NCBI GenBank assembly: GCA_963837155.1
Contig: CAWIMB010000002.1
Coordinates: forward strand, 1,116,001-1,180,000
DNA from: DASQHW01 sp963837155
GTDB taxonomy: Bacteria > Actinomycetota > Acidimicrobiia > IMCC26256 > PALSA-610
DNA length: 64,000 nt
Direction: 5' to 3'
The translations under genes were made by a program, and so were the position numbers. Of the stretch, positions 10,168 through 19,085 are shown piece by piece (the stretch's first letter is position 1; the number at the start of each line of letters is the position of its first letter). The notes under the pieces were generated by a model, which was given only the letters and a program-made list of their open reading frames with translations, was not told the DNA's origin and did no database searches.

Positions 10168-10977
10168 ATGAAGATCGACACCAACGGTGTGACGCTCGAT
10201 GTGCAGGTTGAGGGCGAAGGCCGTCCCCTTGTGTTGGTGCACGGTTTCCCCGACACGAAGCGGCTGTGGTCGAAGATGGTGCCCGCGTTGCGCGACGCGG
10301 GCTTCCAGGTGATCGTGCCCGACATGCGCGGCTACGGCGAGAGCAGCAAGCCGCCCGAGGTCGACGCGTACTCGATCCCGATGCTCGCGATCGACATCGT
10401 CGGCATCCTCGACCATCTCGGCGCCGAGCGCGCGCACCTCGTCGGCCACGACTGGGGCGCCGCAACCGTGTGGGCGACCGCCGCGTTCGCGCCCGAGCGC
10501 GTCGATCACCTTGTGCCAATGTCGGTCGGGCATCCCACCGCGTTCGCGAACATGAGCATGCTGCAGCGCGAGAAGTCGTGGTACATGCTGCTGTTCCAGT
10601 TCGCCGTCGCCGAGGAGTGGTTGACGAAGGACAACTGGGCGAACTTCCGCGAGTGGTCGCAGCATCCCGACGCCGACGGCGTGATCGCCGATCTCGAGCG
10701 CACCGGCTCATTGACGCCGGGCTTGAACTACTACCGCGCAACCATCACACCCGAGGCACTCACCGGTCCGCCGCTCGAGTTGCCGCCGATCACGGCGCCG
10801 ACGATGGGCATCTGGAGCAGCGGCGACTTCGCGTTGCTCGAACAGCAGATGATGGACTCGGCGAAGTTCGTCTCGAACATGTTCCGCTACGAGCGCATCG
10901 ACGGCCCGGGTCACTGGATGCAATGGGAAGCACCCGACAAGGTGAACGCACTGCTGCTCGACTTCTTGCCTCGTTGA
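10168..10977 (+). CDS. Alpha/beta hydrolase, epoxide hydrolase-like
   Basis: 269 residues. The oxyanion HGFPD, the nucleophile elbow VGHDWGA (Asp rather than Ser), and the C-terminal GPGHWMQ with the catalytic His resemble epoxide hydrolases and haloalkane dehalogenases. The Asp nucleophile argues against a simple esterase. It starts at ATG 10168 behind GAGAGG and follows the FAD oxidoreductase closely. A monooxygenase-epoxide hydrolase pair acting on one substrate is a reasonable inference. Confidence 0.85.
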   Translation: MKIDTNGVTLDVQVEGEGRPLVLVHGFPDTKRLWSKMVPALRDAGFQVIVPDMRGYGESSKPPEVDAYSIPMLAIDIVGILDHLGAERAHLVGHDWGAATVWATAAFAPERVDHLVPMSVGHPTAFANMSMLQREKSWYMLLFQFAVAEEWLTKDNWANFREWSQHPDADGVIADLERTGSLTPGLNYYRATITPEALTGPPLELPPITAPTMGIWSSGDFALLEQQMMDSAKFVSNMFRYERIDGPGHWMQWEAPDKVNALLLDFLPR

Positions 10978-10993
10978 TCTCCCGAACTTTCGC

Positions 10994-11040
10994 TTGACCA
11001 CGCCACAGCGTCCGTAGATACTGAACCAATCAGTTCAGTA
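10994..11040 (+). promoter_or_regulatory. Promoter and ArsR operator overlapping the start codon
   Basis: TTGACC (10994-10999), a 17-base spacer and GATACT (11017-11022) form a good housekeeping-type promoter. It is overlapped by a perfect inverted repeat: TACTGAAC (11019-11026), CAATCA, GTTCAGTA (11033-11040). The right arm ends on the A of the ArsR start codon. The predicted transcript has about ten leader bases and no ribosome-binding site. This is a strong candidate for autorepression by the ArsR protein. Confidence 0.65.
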
Positions 11041-11363
11041 TGACGACAACGATTGACCAGACGTTTGCAGCGCTTGCCGATCCCACTCGCGTCGAGATCG
11101 TGATGCGGTTGAGTCGCGGCTCGGCATCGGTGAGCGAGCTCGCCGAGCCGTACGGCATGTCGTTGCGTGCGGTGTTGAAGCACGTGCAGGTGCTCGAAGA
11201 CGCCGGCCTCGTGCGCACGGTGAAGGAGGGGCGCGTGCGACGGTGCGAACTCGACGAGCGACGCATCGAGGAGACCGCCCGGTGGATCGAACAACTCCGG
11301 CGCCGGTGGGAACGCCGGCTGGACCGGCTGGAGCAGTACGCACGAACCCGGGAGGACCGATGA
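11040..11363 (+). CDS. ArsR-family winged-helix regulator
   Basis: 107 residues. It starts with FAALADPTRVEIVMRLSRG, the conserved opening of ArsR repressors, then the recognition helix region MSLRAVLKHVQVLEDAGLVR and a beta-hairpin wing. No metal-binding ELCVCD cysteines are present, so it is the non-metal subtype that is usually paired with an SRPBCC/AHSA1 gene. That partner follows with an ATGA overlap at 11360. Autoregulation is predicted through the inverted repeat at 11019-11040. Confidence 0.88.
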   Translation: MTTTIDQTFAALADPTRVEIVMRLSRGSASVSELAEPYGMSLRAVLKHVQVLEDAGLVRTVKEGRVRRCELDERRIEETARWIEQLRRRWERRLDRLEQYARTREDR

Positions 11364-11802
11364 CCGACGACACGACGCTGCGGATCGAACGGCTCATCGA
11401 TGCGCCGCCCGAGGTTGTGTTCCACGCGTGGACAACGTCCGAGGCGATGGAGCAGTGGTACCGCGACGGCGACGACTTCGTCGCCGCGTCGTCGAGCTCG
11501 ATCTGCGCGTCGGTGGGCGTTACCACATCGAGTTCGGACCGAAAGGTGAACCGCCGTACGTCGAGACCGGCACGTACCTGGAGATCGACGCGCCGCACCG
11601 CCTCGTGATGAGCGAGACGCTCGAGGGCGTCGATTCGCCGTGGATCGATACCAAGGTCACCGTCGTGCTCGAGGAAGAAGACGGGAAGACGCGTCTCGTG
11701 CTCGTGCACGAGAACTTCCCGAGCCGCGAGCACCGCGACGCCGCTGGCGGTGGATGGCCCGGGTTCCTCGACCGCATCGAGCGTCTCGTCTCACCTCGCT
11801 GA
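11360..11802 (+). CDS. SRPBCC/AHSA1-like protein, frameshifted
   Basis: START-like helix-grip protein typical of ArsR-linked genes. The N-terminal part from ATG 11360 reads RLIDAPPEVVFHAWT and reaches DDFVA. The rest, VVELDLRVGGRYHIEF through GGGWPGFLDRIERLV, is in the next frame. Adding one C after GCC at 11483-11485 restores ...FVARVVELDL..., so a single-base deletion is likely. The whole would be about 147 residues, the normal length. Ligand unknown. Confidence 0.8.
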
Positions 11803-11815
11803 TACCTTCCGGCCC

Positions 11816-12306
11816 ATGGCCCGCTCCCGGGCCGCGTGCGCGACGCTGGCCGTCGCCCTGCTCGGGAGCGCCGGGTGGGGTTGGTGGTCGGGCAATCGCG
11901 CCGCGGCGAGATTCGATGCAACGGTGGTCGCCACGATCGACGGCGACACGATCGACGTCGGCATCGGCGGGCGCGTCGAGCGGGTACGCATCCTCGGTGC
12001 AGATACTCCGGAAACCAAGGATCTGCGCAAGCCCGTGCAGTGTTTCGGTCCCGAAGCGAGCGCGTACACGCACGCGCGGCTTGCGGGCCGGAAGGTGTCA
12101 CTCGAAACCGACGCCGAGGTGCGCGACAAGTACGGTCGTCTGCTCGCGTACGTCTATGTCGACGGCAAGCGCTACGACGACGAGCTCTTGCGACTCGGGT
12201 ACGCGCGTCTGTTGATCATCCCGCCCAACGGTCGCTACCGCGTGGGTTGCTCGAAGCCGAATTGGATGCCCGACGTGCGCACCGCGGCCTGTGGGGCGCG
12301 TGTTGA
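11816..12306 (+). CDS. Thermonuclease (SNase)-like secreted nuclease, C-terminal frameshift
   Basis: The N-terminal signal-anchor (about 5-25) is followed by a staphylococcal-nuclease OB fold: VVATIDGDTIDVGI with metal ligands, VRILGADTPETKD with the catalytic Arg, and the YGRLLAYVYVDGK strand. The current frame loses homology after IIPPNGRY. A one-base insertion near 12236-12238 would instead give GLLEAELDARRAHRGLWGAC, the standard SNase ending, stopping at 12306. It is probably exported and cleaves nucleic acids at the cell surface. Confidence 0.8.
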
Positions 12307-12406
12307 GCGCTCTTCAGCGCCAAAACGGGTGATCTGGCGCGGACCCTGAGTCGCGATCGCGACCGCCCCGATCCTGACGACGATCATCTGAACAGACGAC
12401 AGAAGT

Positions 12407-12428
12407 TGGTCCTACCTCACGAGGACCA
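12407..12428. other. Inverted repeat in the nuclease-csbD gap
   Basis: TGGTCCT (12407-12413) and AGGACCA (12422-12428) with an 8-base loop. No T-run follows. It could be an attenuated terminator or an operator for the CsbD gene. Nothing else is recognisable between 12307 and 12516 except a weak GTTT (12483-12486), 18 bases, GGGTGG (12505-12510) match to stress sigma-factor promoters. Confidence 0.3.
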
Positions 12429-12516
12429 TCGCCTCTGGCGAGACGCGAGCAGCTCACCGACGATGGGACGTGTCGTAAAGGCGTTTCGCGACCCAGCAAC
12501 GATGGGGTGGTGCACG

Positions 12517-12726
12517 ATGGGTGCAAAGAGTGGTCAGGTGAAAGGCCAAACGAAAGAGCTCGTCGGAAAGCTCACTGGCGACAAGGACCTTGAGGCCGAA
12601 GGCAAGGGCGATCGGCGCACCGGTGAGGCCAAAGAGAAACTCGGCGACGCCACGGACAAGGTCGAAGAAGTGATCGACAAGACCAAGGACAAGGTCGAGG
12701 AGATGATCGACAAGACGAAGGGTTGA
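12517..12726 (+). CDS. CsbD-family stress protein
   Basis: 69 residues, extremely hydrophilic and helical. It has the CsbD pattern GQVKGQTKELVGKLTGD, then DLEAEGKGDRRTGEAKEK. A Lys/Glu tail follows with two near-repeats of the type VEEVIDKTKD/VEEMIDKTKG. CsbD proteins accumulate in general stress responses; molecular function is unknown. ATG 12517 is chosen because family members begin at MGA; an ATG 15 bases upstream is also in frame. Confidence 0.85.
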   Translation: MGAKSGQVKGQTKELVGKLTGDKDLEAEGKGDRRTGEAKEKLGDATDKVEEVIDKTKDKVEEMIDKTKG

Positions 12727-12849
12727 CAAGGACGGCCCGGAACCTCGTCCCACGCCGCGCAAGGCGCCGTGAAAACCGGTAAGGCAGAGGACCTGATCCG
12801 CGGCATAGGCCCGTGGTCGGTCGAAACGAGTGAGAGGAGGTGCTTAACA

Positions 12850-12999
12850 ATGGCGGAGACATCGAAGGGAAAGAAGTTCATACGTGTCCGGGGGTATGCC
12901 CGCGCTGACGGGACGAGCGTGCATACGCACGACCGGTCCACGCCCAGGACCTCACACGGCCCGAAGGGGCGTCGCGCAGGGCGGCGCGCTAAGCAGTGA
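12850..12999 (+). CDS. Small basic hypothetical protein
   Basis: 49 residues from ATG 12850, preceded by a perfect AGGAGG at 12835-12840, the best ribosome-binding site in the area. The peptide is rich in Lys/Arg, His and Gly, with VRGYARADGTSVHTH and a PKGRRAGRR tail. It resembles short actinobacterial peptides containing an RVKxYxRxDGTxVxxHxR-type motif, but I cannot name a family. It sits 1 base upstream of the HAD gene and may be translationally linked. Confidence 0.55.
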   Translation: MAETSKGKKFIRVRGYARADGTSVHTHDRSTPRTSHGPKGRRAGRRAKQ

Positions 13000-13000
13000 C

Positions 13001-13699
13001 GTGCGACGGTTCCTCCTCTGGGACATAGACGGAACGTTGGTGCGCGGCGGCGGTGTCGGGTCGGACGCGATCCATCGGGCTGCGGCCACCGTCTCCGGCA
13101 CGTCGATCGTTGGCGGGTCGGTCATGATGCACGGCAAGACCGACCCGGAGATCTTGGCTGAGATCTTCCGAGCCGCCGAAATCGCAGAACACGAAATCTC
13201 GCGACTCCTCCCCGCGGCGATGGCCGAAACGGAACGTCTGCTCGCGCTTGCCGAAGAAGACCTGCGACACCGTGGTGAAGTGATCGGCGGCGTGATCGAG
13301 GCCCTCAGTTGGTTGGCAGCCATTTCGGGCGTCCGCCAGACCTTGGTGACTGGAAACCTGGTCGGGAACGCCGCCGTCAAGCTCGCCGCGTTCGATCTCA
13401 CGGCTTACTTCGATGTCGAGGTCGGCGCATACGGCAGCGATCACGCTGATCGCAGAGCACTCGTTCCGATCGCGCTTGAACGCGTTGAACGACTGCGTGG
13501 TGAGTACTACCGAGCCGAAGACGTGTGGGTGATCGGCGACACGCCCGGAGATTTCGCGTGCGCTCGTGCCGCTGGTGTGCGATGTCTCCTGGTCGCCACC
13601 GGCCAGATCCCGATGTCCGAGCTTCGCTCGCTCGATGCCGACGCGGTCCTCGAAGATCTCACAACCACCGAGCAGGTCATTGAGATCCTGACCACCTAG
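13001..13699 (+). CDS. HAD-superfamily phosphatase
   Basis: 232 residues from GTG 13001. Motif I is LLWDIDGTLV with both Asp residues, motif II is LVTGN, and motif III/IV is VIGDTPGDFACARAAGV. The cap is a helical C1 type. This is phosphoglycolate-phosphatase-like, but the substrate cannot be assigned. The longer upstream frame to 12884 overlaps the small basic gene and is unlikely. Confidence 0.85.
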   Translation: MRRFLLWDIDGTLVRGGGVGSDAIHRAAATVSGTSIVGGSVMMHGKTDPEILAEIFRAAEIAEHEISRLLPAAMAETERLLALAEEDLRHRGEVIGGVIEALSWLAAISGVRQTLVTGNLVGNAAVKLAAFDLTAYFDVEVGAYGSDHADRRALVPIALERVERLRGEYYRAEDVWVIGDTPGDFACARAAGVRCLLVATGQIPMSELRSLDADAVLEDLTTTEQVIEILTT

Positions 13700-13717
13700 G
13701 CAACGACTGACCCGCTG

Positions 13718-14020
13718 CTACTCGCGCAGGAGTTGGACGCGCATCTTGTCGACCGCGCTGCCGATCAACGACGCAGCTTCTGCGCGTGTGCAACCGAGTG
13801 CCGGCGCGAGCAGCTTCATCGGCAGTGGCTCGCGACCGCGCAAGCCGAAGTGCAAGAACAACGCTTCCCGTTCCTCCGACGTGAGACCGTCGAACACGTG
13901 CGGACCGAGAAGCTCCAGGGCGTCGAAGTCGGGGGCGTCGGCGATGAACTCGGCCGCGGTGGCGTCGGGGTAGGGCCAACCGTCGTCGGTGGGGAAGAGC
14001 GGGAGCGTTGAGCTCATCAT
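13718..14020 (-). CDS. Small sigma-region-4-like helix-turn-helix protein
   Basis: About 100 residues. The C-terminal half reads FDGLTSEEREALFLHFGLRG, then LAPALGCTRAEAASLI and AVDKMRVQLL. This is the layout of the sigma-70 region 4 helix-turn-helix, with an unrelated acidic N-terminus and no region 2. GGAGG precedes two adjacent ATGs (14020 and 14017); the second has the better 5-base spacing. It lies 47 bases downstream of the helicase, same strand. A regulator or anti-sigma-like adaptor is possible. Confidence 0.6.
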   Translation of the reverse strand: MMSSTLPLFPTDDGWPYPDATAAEFIADAPDFDALELLGPHVFDGLTSEEREALFLHFGLRGREPLPMKLLAPALGCTRAEAASLIGSAVDKMRVQLLRE

Positions 14021-14067
14021 GACCTCCGCCTTGTGTGGTCTCATCCTGGTCCCGCGTTTCGCAACCG

Positions 14068-15929
14068 TCAACGGATGCGGCGGCGCGCGGAACGTGGTAT
14101 CGGCGCTGGTGGTGATGCGGACGCGAGTGCGTTTCGAAGTTCGGTGACGTAGCGCGCGGGGTCGCGCGGCGGGCCCGACGTCGCGTGCAAAGCGGTTTCC
14201 AGCGCTCCCAACCACGGCGAGGGCTCTCGCGCCGAACGGCGCGCGCCCACCGAGCGCGCGCGAGCCCAGGAATAATGCAGCTCGTCCTGCGCGCGGCTGA
14301 GGGCAACGTGAAAGAGTCTTCTTTCTTCGGCGATCGAGTCGTCGGAGGCTGCCCACGACACCGGGACCAACCCGCGTTCGAGCCCGGTGACGAACACAAC
14401 CGGCCACTCGAGACCTTTTGCGCGGTGAAACGTCGCGAGGTCCACACCCGCGCCCGCCGCGTCCTCACCGCGTGTTGACGCGTCGAGCCAACCGACGAAG
14501 CCGGCAACGCTGCCGAAGCCCGCTTCGGCCGCGAGATACTCGCGACCGAGCTCCACGAGCGCGTCACGATGTGCACGGGTCTCGTCGGATACCGGCGCGG
14601 GGCGCGATCGTCCTCATCGTCGTGACCAGTGCTATCGGCATCATCGCCTTCGATCGTGAGCTCCGCGAGGTGGTCGGCGAACCGCCGGCCCGGCGCCTCG
14701 CGCTCGGACTCGCGCAACTGTTCGAGCAGGGCGCGCACCGCCGGTTGGGCGGCGAACCGCTGACCCTCGGCGACGCGGAACGGTACGCCGCGCCGCGTGA
14801 ACGCCGCTTCGAACAGAGATGACTGTGCGTTCGTGCGGAACAGCACCGCCATGCCGTGCCAGGGCACGCCGGTCGTGAACGACCTCCAGCAGGCATCGGC
14901 GATTGCGGACGCTTCCGCCTCGCCCGTTTCGTACGCGACGATCGTCGGCCGGTCGCCGGCGAGGCGCACGGCGCGGGGCGGCACCCGAGCCGCGTGCGCC
15001 GCCGGGCCCAGCGCGTCCTCGGCGAGCGCAACAATCGTCGGCGTGCTGCGGTAGTTGTGGGCCAACGCGATGGTTTCTCCGCCGGGAAAGACCTCGCCGA
15101 ACTCGCCGAGGGGCGAGGCGTCCGCCCCCGCGAACCCGTAGATCGCCTGGGCGGGATCGCCCACGACGGTGAGGTCGCGCCGATCGCCCAGCCACGACCG
15201 GAGAAGGCGGACCTGCAACGGCGTTGCGTCCTGGAACTCGTCAACGAAGAGGTGGCGGAAGCGCCAGCGCTGGCCGGCGGCGAACTCGTCGTTGCGCGCG
15301 ATGCCGTCGGCGCAGCGGCTGAGCACGTCGTCGAAGTCGAGCAATCGTCGCTTGCGCTTCTCGGACTCGTAGCGGGCGTACAGCTCGGCGAGCTCGGTGC
15401 CCGATCGCGAGAGACGCCGGGAAACAGCCCGCGCGGCATCGGCGAACTCGTCGGGGGTCACCAGCCGGGCCTTCGCCCATTCGATCTCCGCTGCAACCTC
15501 GTTGATTGCAACCGCGGCCGCCGGGCCCCGTCCGCCGAGCAGCGGCCCCAGCAAGCGGGCCTTGCGGTCGAGCACCCGAGGTTGTTCCCACCCTCGTTCG
15601 GTCGCCTGCCGGCGCAGCTGGGCGAGCGCGACCGCGTGGAAGGTGCCGCCGGTCAGCGTGCCCTCGACACCGAGCCGGCGCAGGCGCCGCACGAGCTCGG
15701 CGGCCGCTCTGCGCGTGAACGTCAGCGCCAGTACGTGCTTGGGCTCGGCCGCGTGCTCGCGTATCCGGAACGCCACGCGGCGGGTCAGCACGCGTGTCTT
15801 GCCCGAGCCGGCTGGGGCGATGATTGCGAGCAGCGGATGCGGCGCGACGACGGCCGCCCGCTGCTGCGGGTCCAGGTCGTCGAGCAGGGAGTCGCGCACG
15901 ATGGCGACGGTACCGAACACCTGCGCCAT
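14068..15929 (-). CDS. UvrD/PcrA-like ATP-dependent DNA helicase, frameshifted
   Basis: Superfamily 1A helicase. Q motif LDPQQRAAV, Walker A APAGSGKTRVLTRR, motif II VDEFQDATPLQ, motif III GDPAQAIYGFAGA and motif IV HNYRSTPTI lie in one frame down to about 14597. Motifs V and VI (FHRAKGLEWPVVFVTGLE, EERRLFHVALSRA) continue in another. Adding one base near 14593 joins them as ...DETRAHRDALVELG. ATG 15929 is the preferred start; GTG 15899 is an alternative. It is compact (~620 residues), similar to the short actinobacterial UvrD2-like helicases. Confidence 0.85.
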
Positions 15930-15975
15930 TTCGCGGGAAGCGCCCACGATGCACGCGACAAGGGGCACGCGGAAA

Positions 15976-16023
15976 GGCCCCGAGTAGTCTTCGCTGCGTC
16001 GCAGCTCCGATCTTCTCGGGGCC
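15976..16023. other. Long hairpin in a 370-base non-coding gap
   Basis: GGCCCCGAG (15976-15984) pairs with CTCGGGGCC (16015-16023). The loop contains a smaller GCTGC-GTC-GCAGC hairpin. No U-run follows, so it is not a standard terminator. The gap 15930-16302 between the helicase and the peptidase gene otherwise holds only degraded-looking sequence and a 6-base inverted repeat (GAACAG/CTGTTC, 16258-16270) shortly upstream of the next start. Confidence 0.4.
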
Positions 16024-16302
16024 CTCTCCGTTCCGACGTACCGCTGAAGGCGGCCCTTGCGAGCGCCCTACACCGGCTTCGTCAGTTCACACTCCGACCC
16101 GAGAGCCGGCGTGCGACCGGCAAGCTCGTGCATCCGTTCCGTGCGTACCCCGGGTGGGATGTCGCTCGGAGTCCGACGCATCGGCGAACCGGCCTCCGGA
16201 CATTACGACCGCGCTCGTTGATCGTCAAGCGTTCACACCACTGTGACAGGTCTTCACGAACAGCCTGTTCAACATGTCGCTCGAACGCGATATGAATTTG
16301 GG

Positions 16303-16824
16303 ATGGAGATCGAGTTCGTGCGCGGGACGCGCCGTCGCAAGCATGTCGAGGCCGTGTTGGTCGGGGACCGCCTTCGGGTGTCGTTCCCTCGATGGATGTC
16401 GCTCGCCGAAGCGCAACAGACGGCGGAGGAGCTCGCCGAGCGTATGCGCCGCCGGGTCGATCCCGGCTCGATCGACATCGCGGCTCGGGCCCGCAAGCTG
16501 GCCAAGCAATACGGCTTGCCCCGCCCGAAGACGGTTCGCTGGGTCGACAACATGCGACAGCGGTGGGGCTCATGCACACCCGACGACGGCGCGATTCGCG
16601 TGTCGTCTCGACTCGCGGCCTATCCGGCCTGGACGCTCGACTACGTGTTGGTGCACGAGCTCGCGCACCTGAGCGTCGCGAATCACGGCCCGGCCCATGA
16701 CGCGCTGGTCGACCGCTACCCCTACGCCGAACGAGCCCGGGGCTTCTTGATCGCGCTGGACCTCGACCCTGACGAGGGCGATGCCGACGCCTGGCCGCTC
16801 TCGGCGGGTGACGTCCGGCCCTGA
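16303..16824 (+). CDS. YgjP-like zinc metallopeptidase (DUF45/WLM type)
   Basis: 173 residues. The zinc site HELAHLSVANHGPAH gives HExxH plus a downstream His, and is preceded by the family hallmark RWGSCTPDDG, then RLAAYPAWTLDYVLVHE. No signal peptide, so cytoplasmic. Start ATG 16303 gives MEIEFVRGTRRRKH, matching the family's conserved beginning; the upstream GTG 16243 seems spurious. Physiological substrate is unknown. Confidence 0.85.
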   Translation: MEIEFVRGTRRRKHVEAVLVGDRLRVSFPRWMSLAEAQQTAEELAERMRRRVDPGSIDIAARARKLAKQYGLPRPKTVRWVDNMRQRWGSCTPDDGAIRVSSRLAAYPAWTLDYVLVHELAHLSVANHGPAHDALVDRYPYAERARGFLIALDLDPDEGDADAWPLSAGDVRP

Positions 16825-16846
16825 TTTCTGGCTCCGCCTACGGCTC

Positions 16847-16892
16847 CGCGGCGAGCGAGCTGCGCACCCTCCGGGCTGCTCCGCTCGCCGCG
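16847..16892. terminator. Hairpin between the peptidase and PH-domain genes
   Basis: Perfect 11-base inverted repeat CGCGGCGAGCG (16847-16857)/CGCTCGCCGCG (16882-16892) with a 24-base loop, just after the peptidase stop. No T-run follows; in high-GC actinobacteria such U-less hairpins can still act as terminators. Confidence 0.4.
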
Positions 16893-16905
16893 TAACATCT
16901 CACCC

Positions 16906-17556
16906 GTGCCGTATCCGAAAAGGCTGCTCAACGAGGGCGAGGATCTCGCACTCGACCTGCGCCCGCACTGGTGGTACTTCTCCAAGCACATCCTGACGGG
17001 TGTCCCACTGTTCATCGTGTTGGCCGTCATCGTTGCCAAGGCGTCGGGCGACACGGAGAAGTACCTGATGTACGCCTGGGGCATCCTCGCTCTCGCCTGG
17101 GCGGTCTGGCTCGCGTTCAAGTACCTCGAGTGGAACTTCACGCACTTCGTGGTGACTTCCGACCGGGTCATCTACCGGACGGGCGTGTTGTCGAAGCACG
17201 GCGTCGAGATCCCAATGGACCGCATCAACAACATCAACTTCAACCAGGGCATCTGGGAGCGGGTCATCGGCGCGGGCGACCTCGAAATCGAGTCGGCAGG
17301 CAAGGACGGGCAGTCGCAGTTCGAAGACGTGTGGCATCCGGACGGCGTGCAACAGGAGCTCTACCGCCAGATGGAGGCCTACGGGAAGAAGCGAGCAGGG
17401 TGGTCGAACCCCGCCGCGCCTACCACGACGACGACGGTCGCGCCCGGCGCCAGCATCCCCGAACAGCTGCACCAACTCGCCGAGTTGCGTGATCGGGGTG
17501 TGATCTCCGCGGCCGAGTTCGACGCCAAGAAGGCGCAGCTCCTCGAACGCATGTGA
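16906..17556 (+). CDS. Membrane PH-domain protein with C-terminal SHOCT
   Basis: 216 residues. Two transmembrane helices (about 27-45 and 53-70) are followed by a bacterial PH-like (bPH2/YdbS) domain with THFVVTSDRVIYRTGVLS and VEIPMDRINNINF. A Pro/Thr linker then leads to a SHOCT helix pair, LHQLAELRDRGVISAAEFDAKK. SHOCT modules mediate oligomerisation. Start GTG 16906. A membrane scaffold is likely but unproven. Confidence 0.85.
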   Translation: MPYPKRLLNEGEDLALDLRPHWWYFSKHILTGVPLFIVLAVIVAKASGDTEKYLMYAWGILALAWAVWLAFKYLEWNFTHFVVTSDRVIYRTGVLSKHGVEIPMDRINNINFNQGIWERVIGAGDLEIESAGKDGQSQFEDVWHPDGVQQELYRQMEAYGKKRAGWSNPAAPTTTTTVAPGASIPEQLHQLAELRDRGVISAAEFDAKKAQLLERM

Positions 17557-17565
17557 CCGCCCCGT

Positions 17566-17987
17566 TCAATCGCTGACGTGCGCCGCTCCCTGAGCGCGCA
17601 AGCGGGCGCGGATCCGCGTCGCGGCGTCGTCGAGCGCGGCGGGGTCGGGTGCGGGGTCGACGTGCGCGAACGAGAGCTCGTCCGGCGTGTTGATCGGCAC
17701 GACGTGCAGGTGCGTGTGCGGCACCTCCTCGCCGACGATCAGCATGCCGATCCGCCGGGGCTCCCATTCGGCTTGCTGGGCGCGCCCGATCTCTTGGGCG
17801 ACCGTGAACAATTGCGCCGCCAACGTCGGTTCGAGGTCGATCCAGTGGTCGACCTCCTCGCGGGGACGACGAGCGCGTGACCGGGCATCATCGGCGCGAT
17901 CGACAAGAACGCCACGACCCGATCGTCCTTCCACACGAAACGCCCTGGCAGCTCGCCCGCAATGATCCGACTGAAGATGCTGGGCAT
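17566..17987 (-). CDS. HIT-family nucleotide hydrolase/transferase, frameshifted
   Basis: ATG 17987 begins MPSIFSRIIAGELPGRFVWKDD and runs to MMPGHALVVP. The rest, with the histidine triad VPHTHLHVVP, is in the next frame. Lengthening the G4 run at 17862-17865 by one base gives ...VVPREEVDHWIDL..., so this is a homopolymer deletion. The restored protein of about 140 residues is a normal Hint/Fhit-branch HIT protein, cleaving AMP-linked metabolites. It is upstream of galK on the same strand. Confidence 0.85.
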
Positions 17988-17997
17988 GAGGTTCCCT

Positions 17998-19023
17998 TCA
18001 TTCGGTGATACGCGCGCCGTCGGCGGCGTGCACGATCCAGCCGTTCGTTTGTTGTGCGATGGCGACGGCGCGCTCGGCCCGGCAGAGTGCCACCGCGCAA
18101 CCACCGAAACCGGCACCGGTCAGCCGGGCACCGAACGCGCCCGCACCAACAAGCGTGTCGACGAGCGTGTCGAGTTCGATCGTCGACACGCCGAAGTCGT
18201 CGCGCAGTGAGGCGTGACTCTCGAGCATGAGGGACCCGCATCGTTCCACATCGCCTCGGGTCAGGGCTTCGGCGAACGCGCAAACTCTTGCGTTCTCCGA
18301 GACGACGTGCCGTGCGATTGGATCTCCGGACACTTGCTGCGGACGCGCGTCGCGCAAGCTCACGAGCCCGAGCGCGGTTGCGGCCGCCTCACAGGCCGCA
18401 CGTCGTTGCGCGTACGCACTCTCCTCGAGCCGGCGCGCGACACCGCTGTGTACGACGACGACCGCGACGCCTTCGGGAAGCGCCACGGGCGTGATCTCGA
18501 GCGTGCGGCAGTCGAGGAGCAATGCGTGGCCGGACTGTCCGAACACCGACGCCATCTGATCCATCACGCCGCACGGCACCCCGCTCGCCGCATGTTCGGC
18601 GTCGCGAGCGGCGAGCGCGAGTTCGAGACCGGCGAGCGGCATGTGGGCGACGTGCGCGCACGCGAGTGCCAGCGCGACTTCGATCGCGGCACTCGACGAC
18701 AGCCCGGACCCGACCGGCACGTCGGAGTCGACGACCGCGTCGAAGCCGACCGGCTGCCGCCCGCGCTCCGCGAGCACCTGCAGTGTGGCGGCGACGGTCC
18801 GGCCCCATGCAGGAATGACCGCGCGCACTTCCGCGGTGGCGTCCGCGGGAAGTTCCACGACGCCATCGAACGCGGACGAACGGACGGTAACGATGCCGTC
18901 GTCCCGGCGGCCGAAGCGCACGCGCACATCTCGGTCGATCGCCATCGGGAGGCACAACCCGTCTTGGTAGTCGGTGTGATCCCCGATCAGGTTCACTCGG
19001 CCGGGCGCGCGTACCACTGGCAC
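17998..19023 (-). CDS. galK: Galactokinase, first copy
   Basis: 341 residues. GHMP-kinase motif 1 RAPGRVNLIGDHTDY keeps the sugar-binding acid, His and Asp (GDHTDY, canonical GEHTDY). Motif 2 is VGSGLSSSAAIEVAL and motif 3 is LTGAGFGGCAVAL. ATP-dependent phosphorylation of galactose at C1, the entry to the Leloir pathway. It is separated from the second copy by a membrane-protein gene on the opposite strand, so it has its own promoter. Confidence 0.85.
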   Translation of the reverse strand: MPVVRAPGRVNLIGDHTDYQDGLCLPMAIDRDVRVRFGRRDDGIVTVRSSAFDGVVELPADATAEVRAVIPAWGRTVAATLQVLAERGRQPVGFDAVVDSDVPVGSGLSSSAAIEVALALACAHVAHMPLAGLELALAARDAEHAASGVPCGVMDQMASVFGQSGHALLLDCRTLEITPVALPEGVAVVVVHSGVARRLEESAYAQRRAACEAAATALGLVSLRDARPQQVSGDPIARHVVSENARVCAFAEALTRGDVERCGSLMLESHASLRDDFGVSTIELDTLVDTLVGAGAFGARLTGAGFGGCAVALCRAERAVAIAQQTNGWIVHAADGARITE

Positions 19024-19085
19024 GTGAAGGAATCTACGGGTCCGTGCCGATACCCTGAGTGCCGGTAACGCTCCAGGAGGTCCCG

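Noticed and set aside
13718..14020. A complete sigma factor.
   Set aside because: Only a region-4-like helix-turn-helix is present in about 100 residues; there is no region 2 for core or -10 recognition.
16258..16270. GAACAG-C-CTGTTC as a LexA/SOS box.
   Set aside because: The actinobacterial SOS box needs CGAAC-N4-GTTCG; here the spacer is five and the outer bases do not match on the right side.
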